Assembly: GCA_036346375.1 (NCBI GenBank)
Contig: CM070520.1
Span: 19,878,852 to 19,942,851, forward strand
Direction: 5' to 3'
DNA: 64,000 nt
Source of the DNA: Guadua angustifolia
Taxonomy: Eukaryota; Streptophyta; Magnoliopsida; Poales; Poaceae
Below are positions 9,620-22,399 of the stretch, piece after piece. Under the pieces are notes generated by a model that was given only the letters and a program-made list of their open reading frames with translations, was not told the origin of the DNA and ran no database searches. The stretch's first letter is position 1. Each line of letters starts with the position of its first letter. Both the position numbers and the translations under genes were made by a program.

Positions 9620-12260
9620 ATGGATCCTTCTCAGTCTTGATCGATTCACGAGTAAAGACCAATACTACCTAGGACCGGTAGGAACTTCGATTGCGATCTT
9701 TGTAATCAACGAAGAAATCCTAGACTTCCTTTATCATTAAAATTACAATATAACGGAATGGGGAAAAAGCTTTAGGGCTTGTGCTTGGCAAAAATTTGGA
9801 GAAGTTGGTTTATCAGTGTCGGCCCAAAAGAGGCGAATGGGAAAACATGGGTATAGCCGAAAGTGTCTTCCATTGAGTCTCGCAAACCACAAGCCAATGA
9901 GCCCTTGGTGGCCACGACCGCTATTTTTGGTGGGATACTCTTAATGCTTTCCTTTTCGGACTGGTCCTATCGCCCAACACTTTTAGATGTAGCGAAATTG
10001 TGTTGCCTTAGGCACGATGGTGACCAATTATCGACTTTAGTGGCAAGCCACGGTATAAGTTGATCCGATCCAGAGGCGAAGGATGGTCGAAGTATATTCA
10101 GCATAATAACAAAGTGAATGGACTGGTATCGGACGAGGAGCATGCAGCTTTTTTGAACTTGTGGCTGGATCGGTTTCTCTTTTGTGGTGCATCCCTGGGT
10201 CCAACACAAGTTTATCAGGCGTTGGCAGAGCAACTGGTGAACGGCCGTCGGCTTGCATTAGGAAAAATTTTCCTTGGACCTATTTATCAAATGATGCATG
10301 TTATCAGGAGCCGGCTTTTCTCTGGATTTGGTCAGTTTGTAGTCGGTAACGTTGGCGGCCCATTGTGGTTTATTCAGTTGTGGCTTTATAGCATGTTTGG
10401 CCGATCGTTGATCTCGGAGCACCTGGAAGACACAGCTTTTCCCCGTGAGGACTATCCAGAAGGTTCCACTCCTCAATACAGAGCTAGCCGATCGTTTGGG
10501 GAGAGACTTGTGATGTGTACTAGTGGGGATGTCAGAATCACTCCGGCCGATTTCAAGAAATATCTATCCTTTTTCCTGCATTTGGATAACACAACTTTTG
10601 GTCGACAAGATTTTTTCCCTTCTGATGTCTGACCCGATTTCCAATGGCCTTCATTTCTTCACTTGGATCTTGATAGCTCCTTAATGCCAAAGCATCGACT
10701 TTAGACCTATCTGGGATTTTTATTTCACCTGCATCTTTCATGTCGGCTTGAATTCGAATGTGAGAACATTCCGGTAGTCATATGAATTCTATCATCCTTG
10801 GTATATGCCCGTCAATTGGCCTTTGGTCAAGTGATTCCATCTTTGCCGCTCCTTGGTTGTCTTGAGCCTAGAGCTAAGGTAACAAGCGAACAGTATGAGA
10901 CTTGATTTTGGAGCTAGCCGAAGCGAGTTTCAACTTCTCGGTTTTCGCACTTTTTTGAATTCTCGCCGAGCAAGCCATTTCTCGCTTGGTGGACACTTAT
11001 ATCGGGCTCTTTTCTTGGATGCATACAAATCGGCCATTATAGAAAAATTCCTTCTGATTTCCAGTAAGCGGTAGTTCTAGCGCAGCGGCTCTAGTGAAGA
11101 TAGCTCGGATCCTTCCAGCTCATCGGGTTATACTAACTCGTCAAGTAGATGTAGAGGTATCGGCTTGTTTTCATAAAATTTTATTCTGCAAATTTGTTGC
11201 CACTTGTCTTTTAATTACCTAGGTACTTTTACTTTTTGCGGATGATTTTTGCGAGGAACAAAGTACATTATTAACCCATCATTTGGTGGGTCAAAAGGAA
11301 ACGCCCATTAAGTAGAATATCTTGATGGGTTACGGTACTCTCAGATAAGAGTCCTTCATTATCGGATCTTGAAAAAGAAAGGAAGCCCGATAAGTTTTCA
11401 TTATAGCGGATAAATATTTCCGTTCATACTTTTGCTCATCACGAGGTTTGTTTTTCCAGAAAAACCCAAATCTACCAAGGTCTGGCCAAAAAATATCCAA
11501 AGCGCAAGGAACAAAGAGCTGAAAGTTCTCCTCATCTATCGGCTTTAAGTGCAGTAAGAGCTAAACCATTCTTTATACCTACCAAGAGTTAAGCGCACTT
11601 AAATTTCGACCGTAATATTTCCTTTTCGGTAGATAGCATCTATTCAAGCGGTAGGTATATTGGCCGATCTTGAGTAACGTACTTAGTCTCCTATGACTTC
11701 TAAACCTCCAACCCCTCCATCTCCTGCTCAGCCAATTTTCCATCACCCGATGTCGTCCCGGATGGCCTGTCCGACCTTCTTGGGTTCACCCTGGACGAAC
11801 TAGTCGACCCGGAGGTGATGGCGACCGATAGCTACCCCGAGGACATCCGAAACATCCTAGACGTCTCCATGAAGGCATCAGCTTCTGTTGTTAAGTTAGC
11901 GCCCAATATGCAGGAGAAGCTAAATCGGTACATTCATAGAGATAACTTCGGGAGGCAACTATATTAATGGCCCATCGGCCCATCCGCGATGCTATGGCGC
12001 AGTTGAGGCGATCTTCTGCCGCATGACAATGAGCAGCTCTTCTAAATGTGTGCCATTTAGGCGAGAAAAGCGGAAGTTGATGCGGCCAACTCGAATAGCT
12101 CGGCGCCGAGCTCAAGCCGATCAACACCTTCGAACAAGTTGATTGCGGCGCAAAAGGCTGCGAAAAAAGAAATATGATGACAACTGCGGCGTCGTTCATG
12201 GTGCTAAGTCTTCTACCGGAGGCGGAGTCGACTAAAAAGCGGCGAAGAGGAATTAGCTAG
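9620..12260 (+). pseudogene. Opposite-strand plant-mobile-domain gene of E2
   Basis: A broken gene runs on the plus strand, antisense to E2 gag-pol. The candidate start at 9620 (MDPSQS) is followed by frames at 9863-10063 and 10060-10632. Later fragments near 11750-11970 read LDELVDPEVM and then EDIRNILD. The 10060-10632 part (190 codons) matches the plant mobile domain, known from host MAIN-like proteins and transposons. It is recognisable by WSKYI, DEEHAAFLNLWLDRF, LALGKIFLGPIY and GGPLWFIQLWLY. The domain's biochemical role is not established. Several frameshifts break it. Additional opposite-strand frames have been reported in Tat elements, and I infer this is one of them. Confidence 0.7.
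10060..10632 (+). CDS. Plant mobile domain segment (E2 opposite-strand gene)
   Basis: This is the longest open part of the E2 antisense gene. The conserved order in the family is an aromatic WSKY start, then an acidic DEEH motif with FLNLWLDRFLFCG, GPT, an ALGK motif, and GGPLWFIQLWL. All are visible between residues 8 and 115. The C-terminal third (RASRSFGERLV to FFLHLD) also fits the downstream part of such genes. The preceding frame (9863-10063) holds the N-terminal half and overlaps this one by four bases in another frame, marking a frameshift. Confidence 0.75.
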   Translation: MIRSRGEGWSKYIQHNNKVNGLVSDEEHAAFLNLWLDRFLFCGASLGPTQVYQALAEQLVNGRRLALGKIFLGPIYQMMHVIRSRLFSGFGQFVVGNVGGPLWFIQLWLYSMFGRSLISEHLEDTAFPREDYPEGSTPQYRASRSFGERLVMCTSGDVRITPADFKKYLSFFLHLDNTTFGRQDFFPSDV

Positions 12261-12689
12261 GGTGAACCAGCGGTTGGCCGATAAACTGGCGTCTTTGGCG
12301 CAATGGTCCAAACTTTGAAAGACCGAAGATCAATATTGGCCAAGTATTTGCTGGGTTAGGGATCAATCGGCCAAGATTGTTTCGGTTCTGGAGATGCTAA
12401 AGCCGATGAAGATCTTGTCTATGGTATTCTGAAACTTTGGCCAAGGCATTTGCTTTATTATGTTGGTGCAGGAGCGAGCTCCTGGATCTGGATTGTAGAC
12501 CTATCGATGTCATGTTGAAGCGATTGCTTTTGCTTGCTACTTTGTAATATACTTAATCAATTTTTTAACCGATTATCTTTATCTTATTTGATCAGCTTCT
12601 TAACGATTTGTTTCCAAATTTTTGCATCGAATGTCTAACTACGCCCGATCCAAACACTAGGGTAGTACCGCTTTAGATACTTCCGTTGA

Positions 12690-13690
12690 TTGCTTTTGGT
12701 AATACTAGCCCTTGAGTGTTTGAGTATATACGCGTTCCGCCAACAAGCGATTTACTTTATATGGTCCTTCCCAAGTAGGCGACCATTTGCGAATCGGTTA
12801 TCCTTAGAACCAATCGGCAATATCGTTTTCCAAACTAAATCGGCCGCTAAAGTTCTTGGATACAACCTTTTATTATATGCTCTTGCAACTCTTTCTTTAT
12901 TCCTTTTAAGCGATTTAAAGTAACCCGACCTTAATTCTATCAATTCCTTGTACTCATCGGCCGATAGATTATTACCTTTGCTACTCGCATTGATTCAGCG
13001 TTTATTTCTCACGGGCAACACCGCCTCTTGACCATATACCAAGCGATACGGTGATAATTTAGTCGATCCAGTGAAATGCTAGCCGATAAGCCCGAGAGAC
13101 TCAGATAGTGTAGTATGCCAAGTTAGAGGCTTTTCATCAATTTTCTTTTGATCAACTTGATCAAAGTCTTATTAGACGATTAAACGTCCGTGCTTTGAGC
13201 ATAATATGGTGATGAGTTAAGCAATCGATGCCCGGACTTTACGCAAAGCTTTTAAAATCGTTAGACATGAACACGGTTCCTTGATCGGTTGTGATAGTCG
13301 AGGAATCGAATCGATGGATAATGTGCTCATTAACAAAGCCGATAGCTTCCACTTTGGTCACCTTTTAAGCGGGCAACCGACCCATTTTGAAAAATAGTCT
13401 CAGAGTCGCAAGGATAAACTTATGGCCTTTGCTTGATCTTTGGGAATATTTGGCCGATTACATCTATCCCCATCCTCACGAGCGGCCATGGTTTAATAAT
13501 GGGATCTTGAGCGATCTTTGGTGCAAAATTGTATATTCCCAAACTTTTGATAACTTTGGCACCCTTTATAATACTTGAAGCAATCTTCTAACATAAATCG
13601 GCCAAAAGTATCTGTTCTCCTCAATATCCATTTCATCTTGTAAGCCGTGATGTGCACCACAAATTCCTCATGGACCTCACCCATAGCCAC
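12690..13690 (-). pseudogene. E2 integrase remnant
   Basis: Minus-strand pieces show the integrase zinc-binding segment (13493-13690: VHEEF, MLEDC, YYKGCQSYQKFG). The C-terminal region follows (12752-12943: RNKERVARAYNKR, DLVWKTILPIGSKDNRF). Between them the catalytic core is fragmented by frameshifts. Integrase would insert the cDNA into the host chromosome. The two ends are well conserved although the middle is unreadable, which fits many single-base indels better than long neutral decay. Confidence 0.7.
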
Positions 13691-13999
13691 TTTTGCTTCT
13701 TAAGTCGCCTAAACACCGTAGAAGCAATCCTTCGATGTCCGATAATACAATTCTCCTTCAAGCATGACATATTTCATCGCTTTCGGCGAACTTTCATGAT
13801 GAGAGTGCGGATGGGTCCGTCGGGTAAGTTTTATTTCGTCCTCAATCGGCGTTATCAACACATAGCATTGCTCTGTCGATTAAGTCAAGCGTTTCATGTC
13901 GGCTATATTCCTTGTAGCCCCGACATTTTGAAACTAGCATATTGGCTTTACCATTCATTTCCCTAGGCACATGGCAAATCTTGAAAAAATGCAAAGGTG

Positions 14000-14828
14000 C
14001 CTATTACTTCAAGGCAATTTTCCAAATATTTCGATAACACCTCATCATAACATCTAAATTTTCCTTTAATTTGTTGTACCACCAGTAATGAATCACCGTA
14101 GGCCTCCACAGTGCTCACTCCGATACTTTCCAATAATTGGAGCCCCTTTGTAATGCTTCATATTGGTCGGTTATTAGAGCATCGGCTATTAAGCCGATAT
14201 CACGAACTTCGGTGCTATACCCTTTGGTGAAATCAGCACAACACCTATTCCGCTCCCTTCTTAGCAAACCGATCCGTGAAATATAGCGCCAAGGGGCCAC
14301 ATCGACCACTCTGCCGTGGTATCATATCACGTAATGAAATCGACTCTTTGCTTATTCCTTATGACTTTAGCCGATTCATATTGTAGATCGAACTTCGGTC
14401 AAGGCGTATGCCCATTTCCCAAGTCGTCCTCTCAAAATTGGCGCGAGATAAGATATATTTGATGACATCGGTTTTGCACACTATTATACAAGTTGATGCG
14501 ATATGTAATGCCTTAACTTAGTGCGGTAAAATACAATGATAAACATAGTTTTTCTATATAAAGGGTACTGATTTCAGTTTCCAAAAGTCGCTAATTTGAG
14601 ATAAAATATTACGCGCTCTTTGCCATCGATTTCCCTCGCCAACACGGCCCGATAGTTTCCTTTTAAACCGACATTATAATTTGAAGGAATCCTACGTAGT
14701 GCGGCAGGGCGATGGTGATGCCAAGTATTTTTGATTTCATCAAAAGCTTTTGTTGATCGGCTCCCCACGAACTCACGATGATCTTTCAACTTCAATAACG
14801 GCGTAAAAGCTTGGATCCTACCCGCCAT
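14000..14828 (-). pseudogene. E2 RNase H and second (archaeal-type) RNase H remnants
   Basis: The 14574-14828 frame begins MAGRIQAFTPLLKLKD, the usual linker between RT and RNase H, and runs into the first RNase H. Minus-strand translation near 14200-14310 contains GSGIGVVLISPKG, and near 14060-14110 a VEAYGDS-like segment can be recognised through a stop. These are parts of a second RNase H, which is characteristic of Tat elements. Several frameshifts are present. Confidence 0.65.
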
Positions 14829-14865
14829 TCGAGATAAATCGTCAGTAAGTAGTTAATTTTGCCGA

Positions 14866-15365
14866 TCAACTTTTGCGGTCCATTTTTGCGTTGGCGGCTT
14901 GGTGTTTGCTATGGCATGACCCTCGTCGTGACTTCGATACCTCTCGATGCACCATGAAACCGAAAGCGGGCGGTGAAACCGCCAAATCGCACTTCAAGGA
15001 TTCATCTTTAACCCATGAGCTCTTGTGTTTTGAAATACCTTTTCTAAATCGGCTAAGTGTTGCGGTCCTCCTTAGATTTGACAACCCGTCATCGATGTAA
15101 ATTTCAGCGATATGTCCGATTAGATTGTGAAAAATTAAATTCATGGCATGCGTTGATAAGTGGCACTGCATTCTTCAAGCGAATGTCATTCTTGGCCATT
15201 CATATAACCCTAACGGCAAGGGCATCGAAGGCCGTTTTGGGGACATCGACCACGCCATGAATATCTGGTTATATCGGCGTTCCCATCAAGAAAGCTAATG
15301 ATTTTGTTACGGCGACATCGATAAGCATATCGGCTATAGGCATTGGATATTCATCCTGGGCGTGG
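14866..15365 (-). pseudogene. E2 reverse transcriptase, 3' part
   Basis: The frame at 14866-15171 carries the end of the palm domain: MNLIFHNLIGHIAEIYIDDG. YIDD is the catalytic aspartate motif. A divergent continuation follows (SLKCDLAV, GFMVHREV), matching the usual LKC.FGV and GF.VHREGI motifs. The RT reading resumes on the far side of the solo LTR at 18428 within the DLNKA motif, so the solo LTR splits the enzyme. Confidence 0.75.
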
Positions 15366-15370
15366 CTTTA

Positions 15371-18300
15371 TGTCGGGACCGAATATGCAAATCCGGACCC
15401 TCTGTGTATCTGCACTAGTTAGGGATCACGCTAGTGCACATGAGCTCAACATTAGTGAATATCACAATCATACACAACATAAATAAGGTAAAAGACATAA
15501 TATATTAAATATTACCGGTTAAATGACCTTATGGTCAACTTACTTAACAATGCCTCACAAAATTTGAACAACAAATTGAGCTGCGGCGGAATGAAGGCGT
15601 AGATAACCCCTCGGTATACCACGAACTGGCCCGACAAGGCTCGCACCCTAAACATTCGTCTCTTTATGGTACTCCTTCTCCAGGCCGATGATGTTTGTAA
15701 GCAAGGGTGAGTACACCAACACGTACTCAACAAGTTGTGCACAAAATGCAATTCTAACATAGCTATATGCGGGCTTATTTCAAAGGAAGGCTTATGGTTT
15801 ATAAGCAGTAAAGCAGCATTTGAAACACATACATTAATAGATTGAAAAGACAGTAAAACAAATAGTAACAAGTAATAGATTGAGTGATTCTCAAGTAAAC
15901 CAAGTTTCTCATCCTAAGTCAAGATTCAACCTTTCATGGCAACTTGCCATCCATCCCAAGATTTTATCTCAAAACATCTAAACCCTTGTTGTAATCCCGA
16001 GCTTGCTCAATCTGAAGTGAAACACGGCTATCGAATAGATTGTACACTCTGCGAGAGGTTATGCACTTTACCCACACGACATGATATCTCTTTTGTGCCT
16101 GGCCATTAGCACACTTCCTTTGGTATGCCGGCAGAGAATCACGACAAAGCCTTTACAATGCATCCTCTTAACTTGATGCTACCCGCTAAGGTTTCAACAG
16201 CTGAAGAGACTCGCCCGCACAACAGGCCCCCTCTTGCGCCATGTGAGTTCTCCCGTGCACCGAACTCACACCACCATGATAACATAAGTTAAGCATTTGC
16301 AAATTAGTTGACTAAGTGTCCCATTCGGACATGTGGTTGCAAGTTAGACTGGGTCAAAGGCTCAAAGGTGTCCTTATGGTTTGATCAAAGCAAGACATAC
16401 ACATACCCTTTGCCCATCGGGCCCACCGAGCATCTGCCCTTGCCACTTACTCAGGCCAAAATCATAACCACCCAGTTGATTACCAAGCACCACGTGCCAT
16501 CAACAACTCAATATCGTTGCGTGACATCCCTTGCCACAACAACTCAATCTCATCGTGTGACCACACATGACACACAAATTAACATCATTGTTCCATACTC
16601 CATTAGTTAAATTTAATAATCAACATTCCATGTACATGTGATGGCGTGGCATGGCTAAGCATTCTAATCGATCTAACCATCCATGTTGATTTCATTATTA
16701 ACCAACTATAGTGAACCAACCTAGGGTGACAAGTGGATCATGGCATACAACTAGCAAGGTAGGGTGTAGTTCAAAGTGCGATAGCTAATCCCAAACTTAT
16801 GTTGAAATCATTTATATACATAAAATAACAAGTGATAAATTAAATCAAAATAGCATGCAATCTAATCTATGGGTGCAACATGATCAAAGCACAACTTGCC
16901 TTAGTTAAGCTCCTGCTCTGGTCTGGAAATAATTCTGAGTGAGAAATCCTTCGAAGCCTCGCACAATTCAGCGTCTCCGCGAATCGAGAGAGAAAAGCAA
17001 ATAAAAACCAAAACCAAAGAGCAAACAAATTCAAAAATTCAAATAAAAGCCACCATTAGAAAGATCTCAATTTTACAAATTTTTAGGAATTTGAATCACC
17101 TCAATCGGAGTTCGTTATGAGGAAGAGCGAGCTCTCGGAAGATTTAAATCCACGAAAATTCATTAAATTGGAAAAATCAATAATATCTCGAATTATTTTT
17201 ATAAAGAAAATACGATTATTGCGGTCGGCGATATGTCATCTTGACATCAGCCAGCCAGCCCAGACCCGCTTTTCAACGACCACGTGTCCTATCTTGGCTC
17301 CTCCCAGCTACCGCCGGCCCGTGCTGGCGGCGTGTGCATCGCGCGTCTTGCCGAAACCTGGCGCCACGCAATGCCACGCAAGAGCCACCTCTGCAATGTT
17401 GCTTGCGTGTCGCCACATGTCAGCGAATCATCACGCCCGTCCTCGTGGCGCCGCGGCCCTATGGTCACCGGCGGCGAGCTAGCGACACCTCCCTAACTCA
17501 CCTCGAAATCGCCCGACTTGGTAGCCTTGACAGTTCTTTGAATTGAGCTCCGGTTCGACGACGGCGCAGCCTTCTTCTCTGGCGACGGCGGCCTCCACGG
17601 CTAACTCCTTCACCGGTGGTGCTTCGGCGAAGCTACGGTGCGCACCAGATGCGCCTAGGCACGGCGAATGCGGTGGCCCGGCTGGTGGCTCGAAACGATG
17701 ATCGTCGGCGACGCGGGGAAACTTCGCGGCGATCGCTCGGGAAAACTTCAATGCGATGGCTCTGTGTGCTCACGGGCTAGAGCTTGGAACTTCAATGGAT
17801 TGAGGGATTGCGCACCCAATGCTCCCCTTAAATAGTACACGGTGGTCGCGTTTTGGCAAGAATCGGTGAGGAGTCCATGGCGCCTACGGCATGAACTCGC
17901 GAATCGGCTCGAGGCGACATGAGGGCGGCGACCGGATGGCGACTACGTAGCCGTCGAGATGGCTATGCTTCACGCCGCGGTAGGGTTTCCTAATCGGTTT
18001 TAGGCGTGAAAATGACCGTTGGATCTTGATCCAACGATTAAACAAAATCCTTTCTAAATCCGGCCAGGCCTGCACGATAGTTGGGCGGCGCCCATTCTTG
18101 TTCATTCGATTTTTCGGCTTTTCTTTTAAAATATTTCAATAAATTGTTTTGATTTGTTTTAAGTAGTAAAAATACTCTAAAATTCAGGAAAAATCTCAAA
18201 AATACTTTGGGACATTACGGACTTAAATAAAATATTTTTGGCAAAACTTTATTTTAAATATTTCTTTTTATAATTATTCCTTAACAAAAGTCAATATGAA

Positions 18301-18422
18301 TTAATTCAAATTAAGTCAAATAAATCTCGGAAAATCCAATTAAATCCAGAAAAATCACAAAAATCATAATTTGCAATAAAATACTATTAAATAAATAAAA
18401 ATCCAAAAATTGAGATGTTACA
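15371..18422 (-). mobile_element. Solo LTR (3.05 kb) inserted in the E2 reverse transcriptase
   Basis: The block starts TGTCGGGACC and ends GATGTTACA, and is flanked by the perfect duplication CTTTA (15366-15370 and 18423-18427). Removing it restores a continuous RT reading across the DLNKATP motif. Its plan matches the E3 LTRs: the ggatcacgctagt motif near its start, the tgaccttatggt motif, a cactctgc...tttacccac segment, AT-rich sequence before the end and the same terminal GATGTTACA. It is therefore a related long-LTR family left by LTR-LTR recombination. Translations inside it are not supported as genes. Confidence 0.92.
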
Positions 18423-18427
18423 CTTTA

Positions 18428-18945
18428 TTCAAATCTCTAAAATCTACACATACCCGAAGCTTACCATTTTTCTTCATGACAGGAACAATGTTGGAAACCC
18501 ATTCGGCATATCGGCAAGGCCTTATAAACTTGGCTTCCAGCAACCTTTCAATTTCTTCTTTTATTACATTATACAACTCTGGATTAAAGCAGCGAGGAGG
18601 TTGCTTATATGGCCGATACCGGCTTAATTAATAGGCGTAGATGTTCAACTAGTTAATCGGCTTAACTTGAGGCATCTCATAGTATTCCCAAGCAAAACAA
18701 TCCTGTATTTTCTAAGTATTTTGACCAACTTATTTTTATATTCTAGGCCTAAATTTGCGCTTATAAAAGTTGGTCTCTTTCTATCACCTTCTCCTATATC
18801 AACTTCTTCAAGCATATCGGCTAAAGTGAAGCCTTGCCCCAATTTTTCGTTTTGAAAGTCTTCAATAGCTTCACACGAGTTTATAAACTTGCCGATAGCT
18901 TCTTGCTTTGTCTGTAGAATTTGAATCATTTTTGACCCCATCTTC
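18428..18945 (-). pseudogene. E2 reverse transcriptase, 5' part
   Basis: The frame at 18645-18941 has the protease-RT linker and start of RT (LEEVDIGEGDRKRPTFIS, EYKNKLVKILRKY). Minus-strand translation of 18428-18600 continues with AEWVSNIVPVMKKNGKLRVC and then the DFRDLNK motif, ending exactly at the solo LTR. These fingers-domain motifs are standard for Tat-type RT. Protease-like sequence should lie just upstream (18950-19450) but I could not read an intact DTG or DGG active site. Confidence 0.75.
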
Positions 18946-21900
18946 TCAAGATTTGACGCTTAGATCAAAGGTGCACAGTGCGACATCGATCGGCATAAAG
19001 CCGATCTTCCCAATCTTGATGAAATCACAATCGTCGATGCCTTGCACGATATGCATTCTGCTTCTTCATGTGGCCAATTTGCATCGGATGGCCATAGCAA
19101 TATGAGCGATGTATAATTTGAGATGACCGACTTCATCTCCGTTCCTTTGGATAAGCAATTGGTGCATGGTTAGGTATCTGCGGTTGGCGTGTATCAATCT
19201 CGCCCTAGGAGCACCTTTGTAGTTCCTTTTGCTTCAACCACAAAACTGCGATGCGGCAAGGTTTTATTGCCGGCGATCGATTCATTACCATCACCCTTTG
19301 GCCGGTGGGGTCACTGTGAAGTCATTTAATACCATGTTTGTTTTAATCAAGTCTTCATCGGTCTTCCCCAATTTTACTGCAGTCTTGAGTGGCATCAAGT
19401 TCTGATGGCCCTCAGTCCACAAGCATCCTTGATATTGGCTTTCCATTGATGTAACCCTTTAAATACAACGGCTTTAGATGCGATGTGGATCTTGTGGTTT
19501 CTCAAACCTTTGCATCTTGTGCCCTCGAGACACATTTGAGCCGTCGTCTTTAAGCCGATTCGATTTTAATTCGAATTCAATTTGGTAGGGTGAACACCAT
19601 ATTGATATCCATAGGAGTGCCGTCTCGAATTATTGGTGACATTAAATAAATGCGAAGAATCCGACTCATCATCGGCTTGTTGTTTTCTCCTCCACTCTTT
19701 GTGACCAGCCTCACAGTGCAATTCATTGAAACTTAGTCTCTCTTTTTTCTTCTTGACTTCTCTCATCTCTTGCGTTCTTAGGCGTTGGAGCCGCTGCGTT
19801 GTGATCGGCTAAGCCCGGTCGGGCACCATCTAGGTTTAGGTTCAATTGATTTGCGGATTCTACCAGCAAGTTCTCGTGAGCTCTTCCTTGTCTGGTTTAG
19901 TGCCCCGGCCTCTCTCTTATCGGCTTCTTATGCCTTGACTCGTCTTGATCTGGTTACGGTGATATAGGCGTTCTCTTACCTGCGCCTTAGCCAACTTCTT
20001 TTGCGGATAATGCTCCATGGGGCATGCTTTTGAAGATAGTAGCGTCATACCTCTCTCCCATGAAATTGCCAAAAGGACATCTTTCATGAGCTCTTCTGCG
20101 TTGCTTGCGTCTGATTATCACGGATTGAAATCGTTGTTTGGCCGTCGGTTGGCGGGATTGTTGTTTTTACGGTGGCTCACCCTCTCATATTTCTCAAGCA
20201 ATTGCGAGAAAGTTGGCCTAGGTTTGAATGCGGCTTTACGGGCGGAATTTCGGCTTTATACCACCGCCCAACTTGTAATTCCCTTTTGGTTTCTCGTTCT
20301 TGGATTCTTCCCATCTTTATCGGCTTCAATTTGGAGTAGGCGATCGTTATCTTCAGTGTTTCCCTTGTGAGCTTGATTCTATGTTAACTTGCCGTGTCGC
20401 GGAGGTCTTTCATCGACAATCTGTTTTCCTTTGCGAACCTTGAACCATGTTGATTGGGAAGGGGTTAACGTCGACTTCCATTCTTGGTTCTTACGCAAAC
20501 TTGGTAAGCCAGTCTTCTATAATGGCCTATGTCACATTGTCGAAAGATGTTGCGATCGTTAGTGTTATGAGAAAAGGAATGATGCCACTTACGATGTATC
20601 GCCGCTTCTTAATTTAAATAAATTTGAAGGTATGGTATGTCCTTGAGGTAGTCGTATCGACTTTTCTTGTAATAACATGTCAAATATGCGGTCGCACTTG
20701 GATACATCAAAAGCGTATTTTACCTCAGACTTACTTCTAGTCGGCTTAAGCCATGAAACGAGACAAGTGGTTTTAGAACCCTTTATCCATTAAGCTATAT
20801 TCACATCCGCTTCATCTTGAGAGGTTTAAGCTTGAACTATATTCAACCATGTTCACTTTAGCCTTTTCTTTGCCATTGTTTAATCTCGAGTTTATCTTTG
20901 AATTCTTTATTTAAATATCGGCTTTCTTGTGCGATACCCGATAAATGGTGACTTAAGTCGATAAATTCTTGTCGACAAGTTTTTCTTTAAGCGGGGAATC
21001 AACCCTGGAAATTAAATCGGCTAGTTGGTTATCTGGTAATACCACCTTTGAGCGGCGATTTCGTACTTCTCTAAACCTTCTAATATACTCGTGACCGATT
21101 CACCAAATTTACGCCGGATGACACTTAGATCTGAAATCCTTAACTCCGGTACGCGGAGAAAAAGTATTCATGGAATCGGCCTTCTAAATCGTTCAAAAGT
21201 GGACCGAATTTGGAAGCGATTAAATGAACCAAGTGAAAGCAATTCTGATAAAGATAAAGGAAAAAGTCTAATTTTTAATCCATCGAATTGAACGCTTCAC
21301 CACCTTCGAGCGATAAATCGCCCAATGTGTTCAGTGGTGGCCGAATCATCCCGAAAATTTTGCAAAATTGGGAATCACGAAGTTATGGGGATCTGACATT
21401 CGATCAATATAATCTGGATCTGACTTTCTATAATGTCGTTTTCCCTTTGGTACATGGAAATGCCCCCGGTCCCTCAAAATTGTAGAAATTTGGTCGGCCC
21501 AATTGATGTTATTGGCCGATGGAACACTAGGGTTTGGCCAATTGTGCTCCCGACATCGTGCCCCCAGAGTGCAAACTCGTAGGTCGGATGTCCTAGCCGA
21601 TGGAATGCTTGTTGTTGCCACGGTTCGTACCCATTGGCCAGGGCGGTACCTCGGGCAATGGACCAAAGCTGTTACGGGTATGTAACTACTTTATCACAGG
21701 CGGGTCTCTAACTTGGAATGTTCCTTGGGGCTTGCAATTCCTATCTAATTCAATGGTGAGGCCGATGGGCATAAGAAGTTGTTGATCTTGATGGATCTAT
21801 TTTTGCAGCGTCGATATATGCATAGTAATGAGCAATTGGGTTTGGGCGAGGATTTGGTGGTGCTAACACGGTGGGTTGGGTCGGCATTAGCGATGGTGCG

Positions 21901-22399
21901 GTGCGATGCTTTGATCGTGCTAGTGTTTGGTGCTCTGAAGTATACCGGATATGTTGGGAGTGGTATAGCGGATCCATCAATCCTCGGATGTCGCCGACTC
22001 TTGTGCTATCGTCTTTCGCTATTCTCTATCGCCGGCTTTAAGTGCGTAACCAAAGCCGATGATTGATTAATCAATGCGTGATGCAGATTGCTCAATCATA
22101 GTAGATAGTTAAGGCTTGTCTTGGGAGATATCGACTTACGAATTTGACATGACATCTGTCTCCTGGAAGGGTTCAATGTTGCAGCGCCATCTTACATGTG
22201 ACCCTCGTCGGGTTTTACGATAACAACCCAGCATTAATTCTTCCAAGGCTGCCTTTCGGTCTTCAATCTCCTTGCGCTACTCTGGAGTTAAATCGTCCAA
22301 GGTAGGGACGATTATGGCATCAGCGCTCACATTGGCTGTTGCGGTGGATTTTCCTGCGATCATCTGTCGATTTGGTGGTCCCCGTCGTACCCAAAAATG
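18946..22399 (-). pseudogene. E2 gag and protease region, heavily fragmented
   Basis: On the minus strand the 21346-21666 frame ends with SDPHNFVIPNFAKFSG, a typical gag segment before the capsid-like domain of Tat elements. Acidic and basic gag-like fragments follow down to about 20.9 kb. From 19.0 to 20.9 kb only short pieces can be read, including a lysine-rich one at 19566-19766. The primer-binding site should adjoin the LTR at 22399. The minus strand there reads TTTTTGGGTACGACGGGGAC, whose tRNA I cannot assign. Confidence 0.5.
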
